From Ryuthela nishihirai (Eukaryota > Arthropoda > Arachnida > Araneae > Heptathelidae): DNA of 64,000 nt. The number at the start of each line of letters is the position of its first letter. Position 1 is the first letter of the stretch. Both the position numbers and the translations under genes were made by a program. Below, one piece after another: positions 10,748-22,850 of the stretch. The DNA lies in the NCBI GenBank assembly GCA_038380435.1, contig JAWZYU010000679.1:23001-87000 (forward strand), read 5' to 3'. The notes under the pieces are model-generated. The model made no database searches. It saw only the letters and a program-made list of their open reading frames with translations, and had not been told where the DNA came from.

Positions 10748-13700
10748 CATCATCATCATCATCATCATCCTCAACCAGCCATGGGCTACGGAGGTCCAAC
10801 CAGACCGTGCAATTTAGTTCTCCAAGCAAGTCTATCCTGAGCTACATCTACTGCATCTGGCCACTGCACACCAATTCTAACAAGGTCCTGTTTGACATTG
10901 TCAGCCCACCGCATCCTAGGTCTCCCCTTCTTTCTGAGGCCTTTAGGCACACTGTTCATAACCCTATTCGCCAATCTATAATTATTCATACGGGCAACAT
11001 GGCCAAACCAACAGAGTCTCTCTCTGCACAATATGCTGCTTAAAGGAGGTTGCAAACTCCTTTGCCTAATCTCATCATTAGTTACAAAGTTGAACCACCT
11101 GATGCCCAAGATACTGCGTAAGCATCTGGAATCAAAAGCATCTAGTTTCCTGTTATCTTGTTTACAAAGTGTCCACGTTTCACTACCATAACTAACCCTA
11201 GAAAGAACCAAACTATTATACAGTCTAATTTTAGTCTTTAGGTGTATACGCCTATTTCTCCACAATCTCCATAGATTCTTAAAAGTCCCGGCAGCAATCC
11301 CTATTCGTATGTTAATCTCATGCCGCACATCACCATTATCTGTTACATAGCTCCCAAGATAATTAAACTGTGACACCTGCTCAAGACTGCAACCATTCAG
11401 ATTAACTGAATCACAGCCTGCCTGACCAATTTTCATCACTTTAGTTTTCTCTCTGTTTACAACCAAACCTACTCTATTACCAGTCTCATCAACAGCTCGA
11501 ATGAAAGAGTTCATCTCATCAACATCATTTGCCAAAAGGGCTAAATCATCAGCATAATCTAAATCAGAAATTTTCGTACCTCCAGCCCATTTAAGGCCAA
11601 AATCTTTCCCTTGAAGTGAATTTCGCACAACATAATCAATAACCAAGCTAAAGAGAAAAGGAGACAAAATACACCCTTGTCGAACACCAGAAGTAATGCT
11701 AAACCAATTGCTACAAGCCTTACCAACCCTCACACATGACTCGGTGTTATTATAGAGAGCTTTCATAATGTTAACTAACTTGTCTGGTATACCATATGAT
11801 CTCACAATCAACCACAAATTATGACGATCAACAGAGTCGAAAGCCTTTTTGAAATCAACAAAGCTAGCAACCAAAGGTTTCTGAAACTCTAAACATTTCT
11901 CAAGAATCTGCCTAAGTGAAAATATCTGATCCACACATCCCCTACCACTTCTGAATCCACATTGCTCATCACGCAATTGACTGTCAACCAGATTCTTAAT
12001 TCTATTAAGCACAATCATGGAAAGAACTTTACCTGGAACAGAGAGTTGGCTGATACCCCTATAGTTATCACAAGAACTGCGATCACCTTTTTTGAAAATA
12101 GGGATAATAATACATCAGGTAAAATCCTTAGGGACCATGCCTTTATCATAAAAAGATATTCAATATTTCAGTCATCCAAGTGGAAACCAAAATATTCCCA
12201 GGTCTAAGCATTTCCATAGTAATTTCATGTATCCCAGGGGATTTATAAAGTTTAAGTTTAGAAATTGCCAAACTAACCTCTGATTGTGTTATAGGGCCAA
12301 CATTAAAACCATTAATACATCTATCATTATTGCAAACAATGGGAGTAGAACTAACCACATTGTTCAGAACATTACCGAAATGCTCAGCCCACCTAGCCAT
12401 GACAGAATCCTCCCCTTCTATAACCTTACCTTGTGTGTCCTTCAATCCTTGTATGCCTGTCCGTTTTCTACCACACAAAACATTAACTATCTGGTACAGC
12501 TCTCTGCTGTTGTGCTGTCTAACTGCTTCCTCGGCTTTGTCAGCCAAACCATCAAGCCAAAGATTCTTATCAGCAGCTAACTGATCCTTTACAAGTTTAT
12601 TAAGGTCTCTGTAATGCTTTCTATTAGTACTAGTAGGGTATTGATTAAGGGCATTCCTGCAGTTCTTTCTTTCTGAAATAAGCTTAAGTGCCTTATCACT
12701 CAGATAATTTTGCCTCTTCTGCTCCTTTTTTCCTAAAAGAGTACTGTTAGTGTCCAAAAAAGCCTGTTTAAAATGATCCCATTGTTCCTCAACTTCAGTA
12801 GTAAGCAAACCATGACTGTCGTAATGACTAAGTAACCTATCATGGTAAGCTTTGGCTATAACTGGATCTTTCAGAGCTTCAGAATTAAAAGTAAATTTTT
12901 TAACCCTAGCACAACACTTTTTAAGTTTAAGTTCCAACACACTTTTAACAAGGTAATGGTCAGATCCAATTTCAGCTCCCCTATATGCCCTGGTATTCCT
13001 AACAGAACTAGCCCATTTGCTGTTAATTAATATGTAATCAATCATATTCTTATGCAGCCCATCAGGTGAAACCCATGTGTACTTATGTATGTCACGGTGT
13101 TTGTAATAAGTGTTAGTTATTCTGAATCCATTCAGTTTACTTACCTGTAGGAGACGTTGCCCATTGGCATTGCAGCTACCAATACCAAAAGGGCCTATTA
13201 CTCCTCCCCAAAGGTCAGAGTCAGTATCAACTTTGGCATTGAAGTCACCAAGAATCTCCTTTCTTGACAGAATTCAAAATATCCTGAAGTTGTTCATAAA
13301 ACCTATCCTTCTCATCCTCATCGGCATCCTCAGTGGGGGCATAACAGCAGATAACATTCAAGTCTTTAATGCTTGTCTGAAATTTTGCTGTAAGAAACCT
13401 TTCATTAATGCACTCATATCCTAGAAGAGCATCGCTAGCGTGTCTGCTGAGAAGCAGACCCACGCCTTGGTGATGCTTATTGTCGTCCCTCCCTGAAAAG
13501 AGAAATTTAAGATTATTTTTAAGAATCTGACCTTTATCTGTCCATCTGGTCTCTTGCAAGCCGAGAATATCTAAATTATAACGGTGGAATTCTTGTGTGA
13601 GGACATCAAGAGAAAAAGCTCTGTGCAGAGTTCTCACATTCCAACTACCTATGGAGAGAAAATGGTTAGTAGGATGTTTAAAGAAACTATGTTTATTGAG

Positions 13701-14335
13701 AGAGAGAATGCCGACAATATCAAACAGCCCCCTAATCGCAGACATGGGGCAAAGACCCGTTCCCCCACTACTAAAGGCTGAAGCCATCTACACTGGAAGA
13801 CTTCCTCCAATGTAGAATTTGACGATGCCAATAGAAGCAAAGAGTTCAGGTGCCTGCGATGACTTCTGCTCAGGATTATCTACCAGCTGATAAACATATC
13901 CTGTGAATCTATTCACTTGGGGCTGTCAACCCACAAACAAACAGAAAACACAGCGGAAGATTTTCCCTCCACAGAAGCCCACCAGTGCAGCAAAATCAGG
14001 ATCCATAATCAAGCTCAGAGCCATATATCTGTCCAGTCCAGTAGGTTTATATGGTCAGCACCAGGACCCTTTGTGGTTGACCATTCCTCAGCAGGGTAGA
14101 AAAAAGAAGAAAAGTAGCCATAGTTGTCCAGATCAGTAGGCCACACTAATCTGGCAGCCCTCCCCTTCCGTTCACTTCCACAAGAGAGTATCTCTTTTGA
14201 AAGTTACTAACGGTCCGCACCACGAGAAGGCGGGGTCGGACATTAGTTGCTAGGCCTGGCCGGTTCTATGCATCATCACAGGGGATGGGTGCATAGCTCT
14301 CCTCCCAGTGACTACCTAGCTACCATTTACAGACC
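10748..14335 (-). mobile_element. Full-length RTE-clade non-LTR retrotransposon
   Basis: A 3.59-kb element on the minus strand bounded by the exact 11-bp duplication gattcagtggt (10737-10747 and 14336-14346). The 5' end starts close to tgtaaatggtagctagg and the 3' end is a (GAT)n trinucleotide tail, a style common in RTE elements. The coding region holds an AP-type endonuclease followed by reverse transcriptase. Other copies in this window (31358, 39403, 49528 and 53640) are the same family, so it was active repeatedly. This copy has the best-preserved RT. Confidence 0.93.
10786..13787 (-). pseudogene. RTE endonuclease-reverse transcriptase, lightly damaged
   Basis: The polyprotein nicks target DNA and copies the element RNA at the nick. 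The N-terminal AP endonuclease (13787-13245) shows SIGSWNVRTLHR and LDILGLQETRWTDKG. A middle block (13045-12146) begins MIDYILINSKWASSVRN and includes the endonuclease-end motif GSDHYLVKS. The RT (12018-10786) has FVDFKKAFDSVDR, SGVRQGCILSPFLF and an intact catalytic SDLDYADDLALLA box, then a C-terminal Cys/His-type segment ending KKGRPRMRWADNVKQDL. Compared with the sister copies, about 14 bp are missing near 13250, one base is inserted near 12140 and a stop lies near 12115. Only a few lesions separate it from an open frame, so it inserted recently. A related family is known in vertebrate databases as BovB/CFDP2-like. Confidence 0.9.
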
Positions 14336-14346
14336 GATTCAGTGGT
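14336..14346. repeat. Target-site duplication, right copy of RTE element
   Basis: Exact repeat of 10737-10747, adjoining the 5' end of the minus-strand RTE copy. Confidence 0.9.
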
Positions 14347-16020
14347 AGGATAAGTTAAATTAATCACCAGCTTGATATGCAAAATAAATTTGTGGAGATT
14401 TTTAATGTAAAATAAATGATCTGGTATTTTATCTTTAACAGGAAAGTTCACATTAAAATATGATTAATAATAATTAGATGACATGAAACTAAAACTACCG
14501 TAATTAAAATAATTGCTACAGTTTAGATAAATAGATAAAATTAAAATAATTGCTACAGTTTAGCGAAACCTTTAGATAAATAAGTAATTTAGGTCCTTAT
14601 TATTTCACATACATATTTCTTTACACTAAAATGCCTACTAAATAGTCACTTTTATACATGAATAAACTTATCTACAGATTTGGATACTCGTCTTTTACTG
14701 TACGCCTCTGTGTCTGTAAATATATTTTCTCGCAGTAAGGGAAATGATTGAAGGGAAACTGTGAGAGAGAAAAAAATCAAATTTTTAATGTATGTATATA
14801 TTACATCAAAATATTTGATAGCCACGCAACAATGCTCCATTGATAACAACTACGGTGTTAAAAGTTTGAAAAGCATCATACGCTATTGTTATTTTGAGTG
14901 CAAATGTAAAATTAATTTAATATTCATAAAAAAATTTAACGTTGAATGTAAAATTGTTTCAGTCATTGCGCTTAAGCGTTAATACAAACTCACCATTTGA
15001 AGGCAGATAAGGTCCACTACCAGTAGATTGGATTAGAAAGAGATGTGAAAGTTTCAGCTGTAACAAAAAACATAAATTCACAGCTGAATATTCATTTAAT
15101 AAACATACGCTGGAAGGCAAAGGATTTATTTTCCCTTATAACCTTTGTTACGAAATTAACTATAGTATTTTTGTATTTCAATATATCATATTAGGTTTTT
15201 TATGATCTTGGGAGGAAAAGTTTAAATACCACACTCTTATTCTTTATATTTTATTACGTGCTGAATGTTACATAAACTGAGTATGTATCATGCATATAAA
15301 TATCAAAAAAACATATTTCACAGGAGAATTTCCCTGATATTCTTCGTTTTTTTAACCCACTCTGCAGGTACTGTTACCAGATTATTTTTAATATTATTAG
15401 GACAGATGAACATGCTAGAATGAACTTGTGATTTGATGTATCATTTTGATGCTCGCATGTGCTACAGCGTGAGAACTACGTAACGAACCTCTTCGAAAGA
15501 AACAACTTAAAAAATTAAAAATAAGTTGTGAATGTGAAGGAAAATGTACTTTGTTTTAGTCTATGCAGTGTAGTATAAAGAAGAAATGTTTTAAATTGCG
15601 AGAGCTCAAATAAGTTTATTAGTGTGATCGTGATGACTAAAACCTTAGAAAGAAGTCATTTGATGTATAGTTATTTAGTTGTTTAGGAATTAGTAAAGTT
15701 ATTGTCGATAGCTTGCAGATTTGTTCACAATATGATTCTGCCTATTATTAAATGATGTAAAAAGCCATATTTTATGCATTGAGTGTAGATAATAAAAAAT
15801 TATGGAGAAAATATTTCTTTGTATGAATAGTAATAAGGTGCTAAGTTCTTCTGCAGATTTATTTTCATACTAATATAGCTTTGTGTTGGTTGAAATTAGT
15901 TTATATAAATGTTTTCATTCATACTTTTGTAATAAATTACATTATTTTAGAATTATTGTTACTTATTATATTTGATCTCATGCTCAGTTTCAATCCTGCC
16001 AGGATCGGGATTATTTATTG
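14347..16020. other. AT-rich stretch before gag relic, no supported gene
   Basis: A local duplication containing aattaaaataattgctacagttta occurs in two copies around 14500-14565. The last few hundred bases could be the leader or LTR of the gag-bearing element at 16021, since they end in caatcctgccaggatcggga just before its start codon. No LTR partner was found. Confidence 0.4.
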
Positions 16021-17140
16021 AATGCCTTTTACAAGAAGTATGGATGAGTTAGTAAAACTGATAACTGACATAAACAGTAAAATTGCTGACATGAGTGCTG
16101 AGATAGTCTTTCAAAACGATAGCTTGAGAGCTGAAATAGCCAGCCAAAAAGATGACTTAAAAGTCGAAATGGGCTTTCAAGTGATGGGGTAAGTAAAAAG
16201 TGTAATGTAAATGAAATCACTTGTGATTTTAACACAAAACTTGATAATGTCAAGATTGATTATAAGCATCAAATCATAGTGTAAAAACTGATTGTGAAGG
16301 CCAGTTTCAGATTTTCAGAAATAAAACATTACCTTCTTCTTGTAATAATAATAATTTTAGTGACAATAATGTTTATTCACATATCGGTAGGAATAAAACT
16401 AAACCTTCCACATATCATAATCATCTTGGATAGCATTTAAAACACAATTTGAAGTCATCGCTAGAGCTAATGAGTGGAATGAATTTCAGAAGGACAATTT
16501 TCTTAGCTTCTTTTAGAAATTCTGCTGCCGAAGTTTTACAGTCTGTTCCAAAAGAAAAACACCTTGATTATACAAGTTTGGTATCTGCAGTAGAATTCAG
16601 ATTTAGTGATAGTTATTTAAAGCAGTATTATATTACTCAGTTCAAACATCCAATGAAGAAGAGTGGTGAAACTTTGCAAGAAGTTGCCAGTGATATTGAG
16701 TACCTATGATTGGCTTATATTAACTGCCCACCAGATATTCACGATAACTTATCTTAATTAGGATTTATTGATGCTATGCTGACCCTGAGACTCAATAATT
16801 CCTGAGGATGTTGGAAGGTGAATTCTCAAAGTCAGCAGTGGTACATGCCATGAAATACGAGTGCTCCAGGCTCTTCCCCCGAGCAAACAAACACACAGTG
16901 AGATTTGTGAATGCAGAAGAAACTGTGGAAACGAATAGTGAAATGCGAGAACTAACCAAAGACATACTATCCGTTTTGAAAGAGATAAAATGTGTCTCTC
17001 CAAGGACTTCTACAAACGTACAGTATTGGAATTGTGGCAAGACTGGATATATTTGAGCCAACTGCAAAAAGTGGAGGGTGCAAAGTTCAAGCACGTCCAA
17101 TGGCAACAAAACCAGCGTAAGTAACGTGAAGAACAAAGAC
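16021..17140 (+). pseudogene. Gag relic of gypsy-type LTR retrotransposon
   Basis: A frame starts at MPFTRSMDELVKLITDINSK with a heptad-like helical segment, typical of the N-terminus of gypsy Gag proteins. A capsid-like stretch at 16449-16709 contains AAEVLQSVPKEKHLDYTSLV and HPMKKSGETLQEVASDIEYL, the conserved region around the Gag homology area. Near 17025 a damaged CCHC zinc knuckle reads YWNCGKTGYI, a stop, then ANC. Gag would form the particle and bind RNA. Several stops and frameshifts inactivate it. No pol follows directly; a protease fragment of similar type appears at 22690. Confidence 0.7.
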
Positions 17141-17161
17141 TGGCTGTTTGATTGGTTGGTG

Positions 17162-17174
17162 GCCCAGTGAGAAG
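17162..17174. repeat. 13-mer shared with 22641-22653 (possible TSD)
   Basis: gcccagtgagaag occurs here and at 22641-22653 in the same orientation, either side of the I/Nimb-like element. It may be the target duplication of that insertion, but no clear 3' tail adjoins it. Confidence 0.3.
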
Positions 17175-17434
17175 CTGGCTGGCTTAACGTTACAAGTTTT
17201 TTGAGAGGTCCGTTACCGGCTTTCTCAGTTCTCCAATCAAAATTCGTAGATTTTTTTGAAGTGGAAAATGTGGAGCTAAGTTAACTTGTTGAAAATATTT
17301 TATGAATATAAAATACATTTACAATTCTTGAGAATAAAAATCATAATAGATTCTGTTTTAGATTTTTTTCCATAACTCTGTTTCTAGAAGAAACTGTCCT
17401 ACAAGGTTATAAATATTTTTCCTGATTTCCAAGT

Positions 17435-17637
17435 TAAAAAAATAAAAATAAATACCCCCTCAAGCAGCTGCTTGCCACAGAGGTCTGACAGGAGCCTGTC
17501 AGTTTATATGCCACAGTACAAGATCTGAGAGGATGGCAGGACCTCAGCAGAAAATCAACACGAACATCCATGCCTTCCCCAGGCCTCGAACCCAGGTCCC
17601 GTAGATCAGTAGCCAAGCCGCTAACCCACTCGGCCAA
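17435..17637 (-). mobile_element. SINE-B copy
   Basis: Minus-strand tRNA-derived SINE. The head at the right end reads ttggccgagtgggttagcgg on the minus strand, with a B-box-like ggttcgaggcc. The body contains caagcagctgcttgcc and the A-rich tail lies at the left. A minus-strand frame across it is just the SINE. Confidence 0.85.
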
Positions 17638-17694
17638 GTCAGGATTATCTAAAATATTGTAAATTGTAAATTCATCAATACCTAATAAAGTTAA

Positions 17695-20600
17695 TTATTT
17701 AAATATTGTTTTTCTTGAAATAGAATATTTTGGGCAATTTAGCAATATATGATTAACACTTTCTAAAGTATTACAGTAGTTACAATTTGGAGAGTTAATC
17801 TGTTTGATCTTGTACAAAAATGGATTAAGAGTTGTAGCACCTGTTCTAAGTTTATGTATTTTGCACATTAGTGCTCTAGAAAGATTATGTTTATATATAT
17901 ATTGGATGTTACAATTTAGGTTAAATCTAAAATTATTTTGAATACAACCATTGATTTTAAAAATCATATTTGTGAGATGATATTCATGTTTATGAATTAA
18001 ATTTTTAAATTGTTTGTAGAAATAAATAGTTTGAGTATAGTTTGGAAGATTAATAGCTTTTTTCGCAAGATTTTCGTTACCAGCAATGTTGCAATGGGCC
18101 GGAATCCATTGAAGTGAAATATTATTTTTTAAAATTCTAATATTAAAATCCGTTAAAGTTAAAATTTTATCTAAATATTGCGTATAGTTTGTATAATAAT
18201 AATCTTGTCTTAAGATATTCAGAGCACATTTTGAATCAGTATATATAACTATATATTTATTTTTAAATGTTTGCGTAACATATATTAAAGCTTCAATGAT
18301 AGCAATTATTTCTGCTTGTAATAGACGGAAGTTTAATGGATTTAGAGATTTGAGTTGATGGTATATAAAATGCTGCTGCTGCAGCATTCAAATCTGATTT
18401 AAGTGAACCATCAGTGGATACGCTAATATGATTTATATATTTAAATTACAGTAAGAATTAGATAAAATTTTTAAGGTTTCCGGTGCATAATTTTTTTTAT
18501 TAAAAATATCTGGTAGATTGTCTCGAATTGTCGGTCTGTAAAAACTTAAGTCCGCAATCAGATTGAAAAAATCTCCTGAAGTGGAGGTATTAAAATTAAT
18601 TTAATAAAGGATCATCATTTAAGATTTTATGATAGTTATTAAATATTTTTTATTATTTTGGTAGTTGATTAAAAAAGGATGCTGAGGAATTTTGAAATAT
18701 AGTCTGGCTAGATATTTAATTAAAGGAATTTTTATTCTGATATTAAAAGATATTGCTGTTTCGCCGATTAGAGAGGTTGTTGGAGTTCTTTTTAATAAGC
18801 CTAATGATAGTTTTACGAACTGGTTTTGAAGAGTAGAGAATTTTTTAATTTTGTAATCATTAATTCCAACCATGAATTCTAAGCCAAATTCAATTTTTGT
18901 CCTGACAAGACTTTTATACAAGGAAATTAAAAATTCAGGTGCTGTCCCCAATTTGTGGTAGCAAGACATTTAAAAAAGTTTAATAATTTACATCCTTTGC
19001 TGTATTCATATGTTAGGTGATCATTCCATTTCAGTCGGGAATCCAAATAGATACCTAAATATTTAAATGCTGTCACTTGTTTGATCTGTTGAGGTGGAGG
19101 ACTTTTTGAATAGGTAAAAGGTAAGCAAACTGTTTTTTCATGATTAAGTGTAAGGTGCCAAATTTTACAGAATTTTGCAATGATATCGATATGAGATTGA
19201 AGTCTTTTAGTTAGATTAGCGATATTTTTACCGAGACTCCATATGACAATATCGTCCGCAAAAGTTGTAAACTTAGTGTCGGAATCAAAGTCATTAAATA
19301 AATCATCTAGATAGATATTAAAAAGGGTCGGGCTCAGAATTGAACCCTGTGCTATTCCTTGTGTCATTCTAAATATTGAAGAGAATTCATTATTTATTTT
19401 AACTTGGAATGATTTTTTTGTTAAATTAAAATATAGGAATTGTAATAAATTTCCTTTGATATTTAAGTTAATAATTTTGTGTAAAAGGCCATTTGCCATA
19501 TTAAATCAAAGGCAAGTGAAAGATCAAAGAAAATCGCCATTAAGTAAAATTTTTTTGATTTAGCAATATGGTAATCAGTTATTAAAGTAGAAACACATTC
19601 TTTAGATGATTTGCCTCTCCTAAATCCAAAGACGTTGGAAGGAAAGATATGTGAACTTTCTATAAACCAATTAAGTCGTCTAAAAACTAATTTTTCAAAA
19701 AGTTTTAAACTGTTAGAAAGTAAAGAAATGGGCCGATAAGATTTTGGATCAGATGGTAGTTTATTTGGTTTTTGAATAAATATTATAAAGAATTTTGACC
19801 AAGCCAAAGGATAGTTATGATTTTTCCAAATGCGGTTGAATATATCTAATGGTTTATTTTTCCATAGTGGTGGAAGATTTAAGAAAAATTTGTTTGAGAT
19901 AAGATCAGGGCCTGAAGCTGCTTTAAGGTTTAATTTTTTTATAGCGTTATTAATTTCGTCAACCGAGAATTTAGCGTCCATAATTGGGATATCAGGACGA
20001 AATGTTAAAATATTTTTACCAACCTGATTTTCAATCTTTTTTTCATAGTATGAAATATGAGTGGTCTTTGCAATTTTTAAATTTGAGCACATGAAGTCTG
20101 CTGTTTGGGACATATTTAGATTTTTGTCTAAAGCAATTTCTGCTAGTGGGAAAAATTGTTTAGGTTCTTCGTTCAATGTTTTAAAAATTCTCCACATATT
20201 AGAGATAGGAGTTTGTGGATTTAGAGAACTGGAAAAAATTTTCCAATTTTCTGTATATAATTCCTTTAATTTTTTTATGACTAGAGCTTTGATTTTTTTG
20301 AAATAATTTATATCTTTAAAATCTCTTGTTCTTTTGGATTTATTTTCAGCTTTTTTTCTTATGGTAGTGATTTTATTCATGTGCCAAATGTTTCTATGTA
20401 TTTTTGGATTTTTATTTATGATTTCGGAAAAGCAAGATTTTGTAAGATTTTCAATTTGATTAAAAAAATATTATAATCACATGTATCAGGATTAGGAGAA
20501 TTTTGAATTAAAAGATTATGAAATTGGTACCAATTGTTAAGTTTAACTACTTTCTTATCCGTAAATTGAAATTTAGAAGAAATTAAAATGGGGTGATGGT

Positions 20601-21197
20601 CACTACCTCTTGTATCTTGAAGGAGTGACCAAGAAAATTTATTATATAATTCGGATGAGCAAAAAGTTAGGTCAGTTATAGATCTGTGATTATTTGGATT
20701 TCCATAAGTAGTTAGTTTTTCATTTAAAATAATAAAATCATTTTTATAATGAAATTGTTTAAATGAACTCCTGCTCTATTTATGTGATAGGAATGCCAAG
20801 CATAGTGGTGCGAATTGAAATCTCCAACAAAAAATAGTGTAGGTGAAACTTGATTAAGAATTTCAGTATAAATTGATTCGTTAATAATCTTGCACGAATT
20901 ATAGATATTAATTAAAGTAAATTTAAATTTTTTCAATAAGATGTCAAGCGCTATAATTTCTAAGTCAGGATTATTTACAGTAATATTTCTAATTTTGTGT
21001 TTAATAGTTCTGCTAACATAAAATCCAACACCTTTGGATTTATCGGAGGCAAAGTGAGAATAGAAAATGAAAGGAGAAATTCGGGTGTTTTTTTTAGTAA
21101 AAATTTCCTGAAGTGCTACAACACTTAATTTTTTGTACTTACCAAGTAAGACAATTTCTTCTTTTTTAGATACGATTCCTCTGCAATTCCACTGCAA
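17695..21197 (-). pseudogene. ORF2: endonuclease, RT and RNase H, frameshifted
   Basis: The AP endonuclease starts MQWNCRGIVSKKEEIV, includes LFFVGDFNSHHYAWHS and, after a frameshift near 20724, a GSDHHPILIS motif near 20600. The RT spans about 20380-18930 with SYRPISLLSNSLKLFEKLV, FDLSLAFDLIW, GIAQGSILSPTLFNIYLDDL and an intact catalytic FADDIVIWS. The RNase H (18387-17695) shows QAEIIAIIEALIYV, YTDSKCALNIL and QWIPAHCNIAGNENLAKKA, then a CNYCNTLESVNHILLNCP zinc-binding tail. At least four frameshifts or stops break it. Catalytic boxes survive, so decay is moderate. Confidence 0.88.
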
Positions 21198-21314
21198 TAA
21201 AATAAAATCACTCGAAGAATTATATCTTGAGATTTATGATGATGTCTTCCAATATAGAATATTCCTCTTCAGTGTTACATATATACCTACATAACTGAAG
21301 AATTAAGTCAATAA

Positions 21315-22408
21315 TTAAGTTTCTAGAGATGTTATCTTAGGATTATTTATATGAAGATATCTTTGGGCTACTTGAGCATAAGTGTTTTGATTAATTGCAC
21401 TAGTTGAAGGTTGTGGTTCAGTGATCTTTTGCTTTGATACTGTTGAAGTTGCATTTTTTTTCTGTGTTTGCAATTTTTTAGGTTTGATTTTTTCAACAGG
21501 TTTGGTCAAAGTGCTTACATCTTCTTCAATTGTGTTTACAATAACAATTTCCTTATCAATTTCATTAATTGATGTTTGTTGACGATTTTCATTACATGAA
21601 TGAATGTCAATTACTTTTCCTTGGACTTCCATATGAGATTTGTTTGGTTGTTGCTTAAATGGTGGAATGAATTTTTCAGAATTTGTAGATCTTTCAGCCA
21701 AAGCTTGTTTGAAAGCAACATTCCAGGTACATTCATGTAATTCCTGGATTTTTTTTGCACGGCATGCTACACGTTTTATAGGACAGGCATAATATGTCGA
21801 TGGATGTTCGCCTGAACAGTTTGGACAGCAGAGTGTTTTTGAAGTACAGTTCTTATAATAATGTAGACCTGAGCATCTTTTGCATCCTCTACAACGGGTG
21901 CCAGTATGTCCAAACCTGTTACACCTTAAGCAAAAGGGAGGAGGGAAAAAGTAAGGTTTGACTTTGATCCTTGAAAGGCCAATGAATACAAATTTAGGCA
22001 ATGAATCTGAGTCGATTTTAAATACCACATTTTCTGTTGGATCTTTAGCAATGATGGTATGATTAGTGTTTGGAGAGAATCTATTCATCCTCCTTACTGA
22101 AAAAATTCTATATTTGTTTAGTTCTTTTAGCAGAATATCATCCGTATATTTTGTATTTACACCCTCCATGATTCCAAGGAGAAAATCGTTTTGAGGGAAT
22201 CGATACTCTTACTTTCGTAGTTAATATTTCCGTAACTTTTGTCCGATTGTAGTTGAGATTCATTTTGTAGATTAATACTTTCTTTAGTATGTCTCTTTTT
22301 CTTTTTTTTCTTTTTTTGTTGAAGCAAGTCATTAAAAATTTCATTGTTAACTTCAATTTTATTGATGTCGTTTGAAGAAAAACTTCTATATAAGTTTGAA
22401 AGTTCCAT
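21315..22408 (-). pseudogene. ORF1: gag-like zinc-knuckle protein
   Basis: The N-terminus is Lys-rich (KKKKKKKRH, about 22290-22310). After a frameshift near 22160 the frame 22169-21315 runs open for 284 residues. An RRM/PRE_C2HC-like block (FVFIGLSRIKVKPYFFPPPF) leads into three Cys-knuckles: CLRCNRFGHTGTRC, CKRCSGLHYYKNC and CCPNCSGEHPSTYYAC. The tail is Lys/Gln/Thr-rich and of low complexity. This protein binds element RNA and chaperones target priming. It lies directly upstream of ORF2 with a gap of about 120 bp. Confidence 0.8.
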
Positions 22409-22589
22409 TTTTTTGATGTGCTTTCCTAGCTTATTAGTTTGGGCTTTTTCACTAGACTTGATTGGGACGCCTTCCGTCTTTTTTAATTTAACGTTGGGCT
22501 TTTTGCTCTTTCCTAATTTAGGAATAACAACTTCTTACTAAAAAGTTACTAAATTAACTTCACAAAAGTTAATAAACAAATAACAAACT

Positions 22590-22850
22590 GAGCCAAATTT
22601 AGCACTTCCGATCGCAATCAAATCCAGAATCGGAATAATCGCCCAGTGAGAAGTCGTCCACGTTTCAGCAGTACATGGTGGAGACAACGCAATGATAGCT
22701 GATGGAACCACGAATTGTCGCATTATAGTAGACAGTAGTGCAAATGTAACTTTACTCAGAACAAATGTAATTAAGAAGATAATACCTCAGCCAAACTGGA
22801 ATGCTCTCTTTACTAAAACACTTTATGTGGTTCATAAAATTAAAAACTTT
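22590..22850 (+). pseudogene. Aspartic protease fragment of LTR retrotransposon
   Basis: The frame includes CRIIVDSSANVTLLRTNVIKK, which resembles the flap-less active-site loop of gypsy-type proteases. The expected D-T/S-G-A reads D-S-S-A, so the catalytic loop is altered. Upstream, another frame reads PVRSRPRFSSTWWRQR, a basic stretch common before the protease. The frame then passes without a stop into a non-LTR RT region, which marks an insertion junction near 22850. Confidence 0.45.
22641..22653. repeat. 13-mer shared with 17162-17174 (possible TSD)
   Basis: Exact second copy of gcccagtgagaag at the 5' side of the minus-strand I/Nimb-like element. Confidence 0.3.

Larger units (their letters stand above)
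17640..22540 (-). mobile_element. I/Nimb-like non-LTR retrotransposon with RNase H
   Basis: A minus-strand element of about 4.9 kb with ORF1 (zinc knuckles) followed by ORF2 (endonuclease, RT, RNase H). The combination of a gag-like ORF1 with CCHC knuckles and a C-terminal RNase H is typical of the I superfamily, including Nimb and Ingi relatives. Ends are approximate: ORF2 stops at 17695 and no obvious tail was located. A 13-mer shared by 17162 and 22641 might be its target duplication. Confidence 0.8.

Noticed and set aside
17434..17637. Minus-strand frame beginning MAEWVSGLATDL
   Set aside because: It is the SINE-B sequence read from its tRNA-like head.
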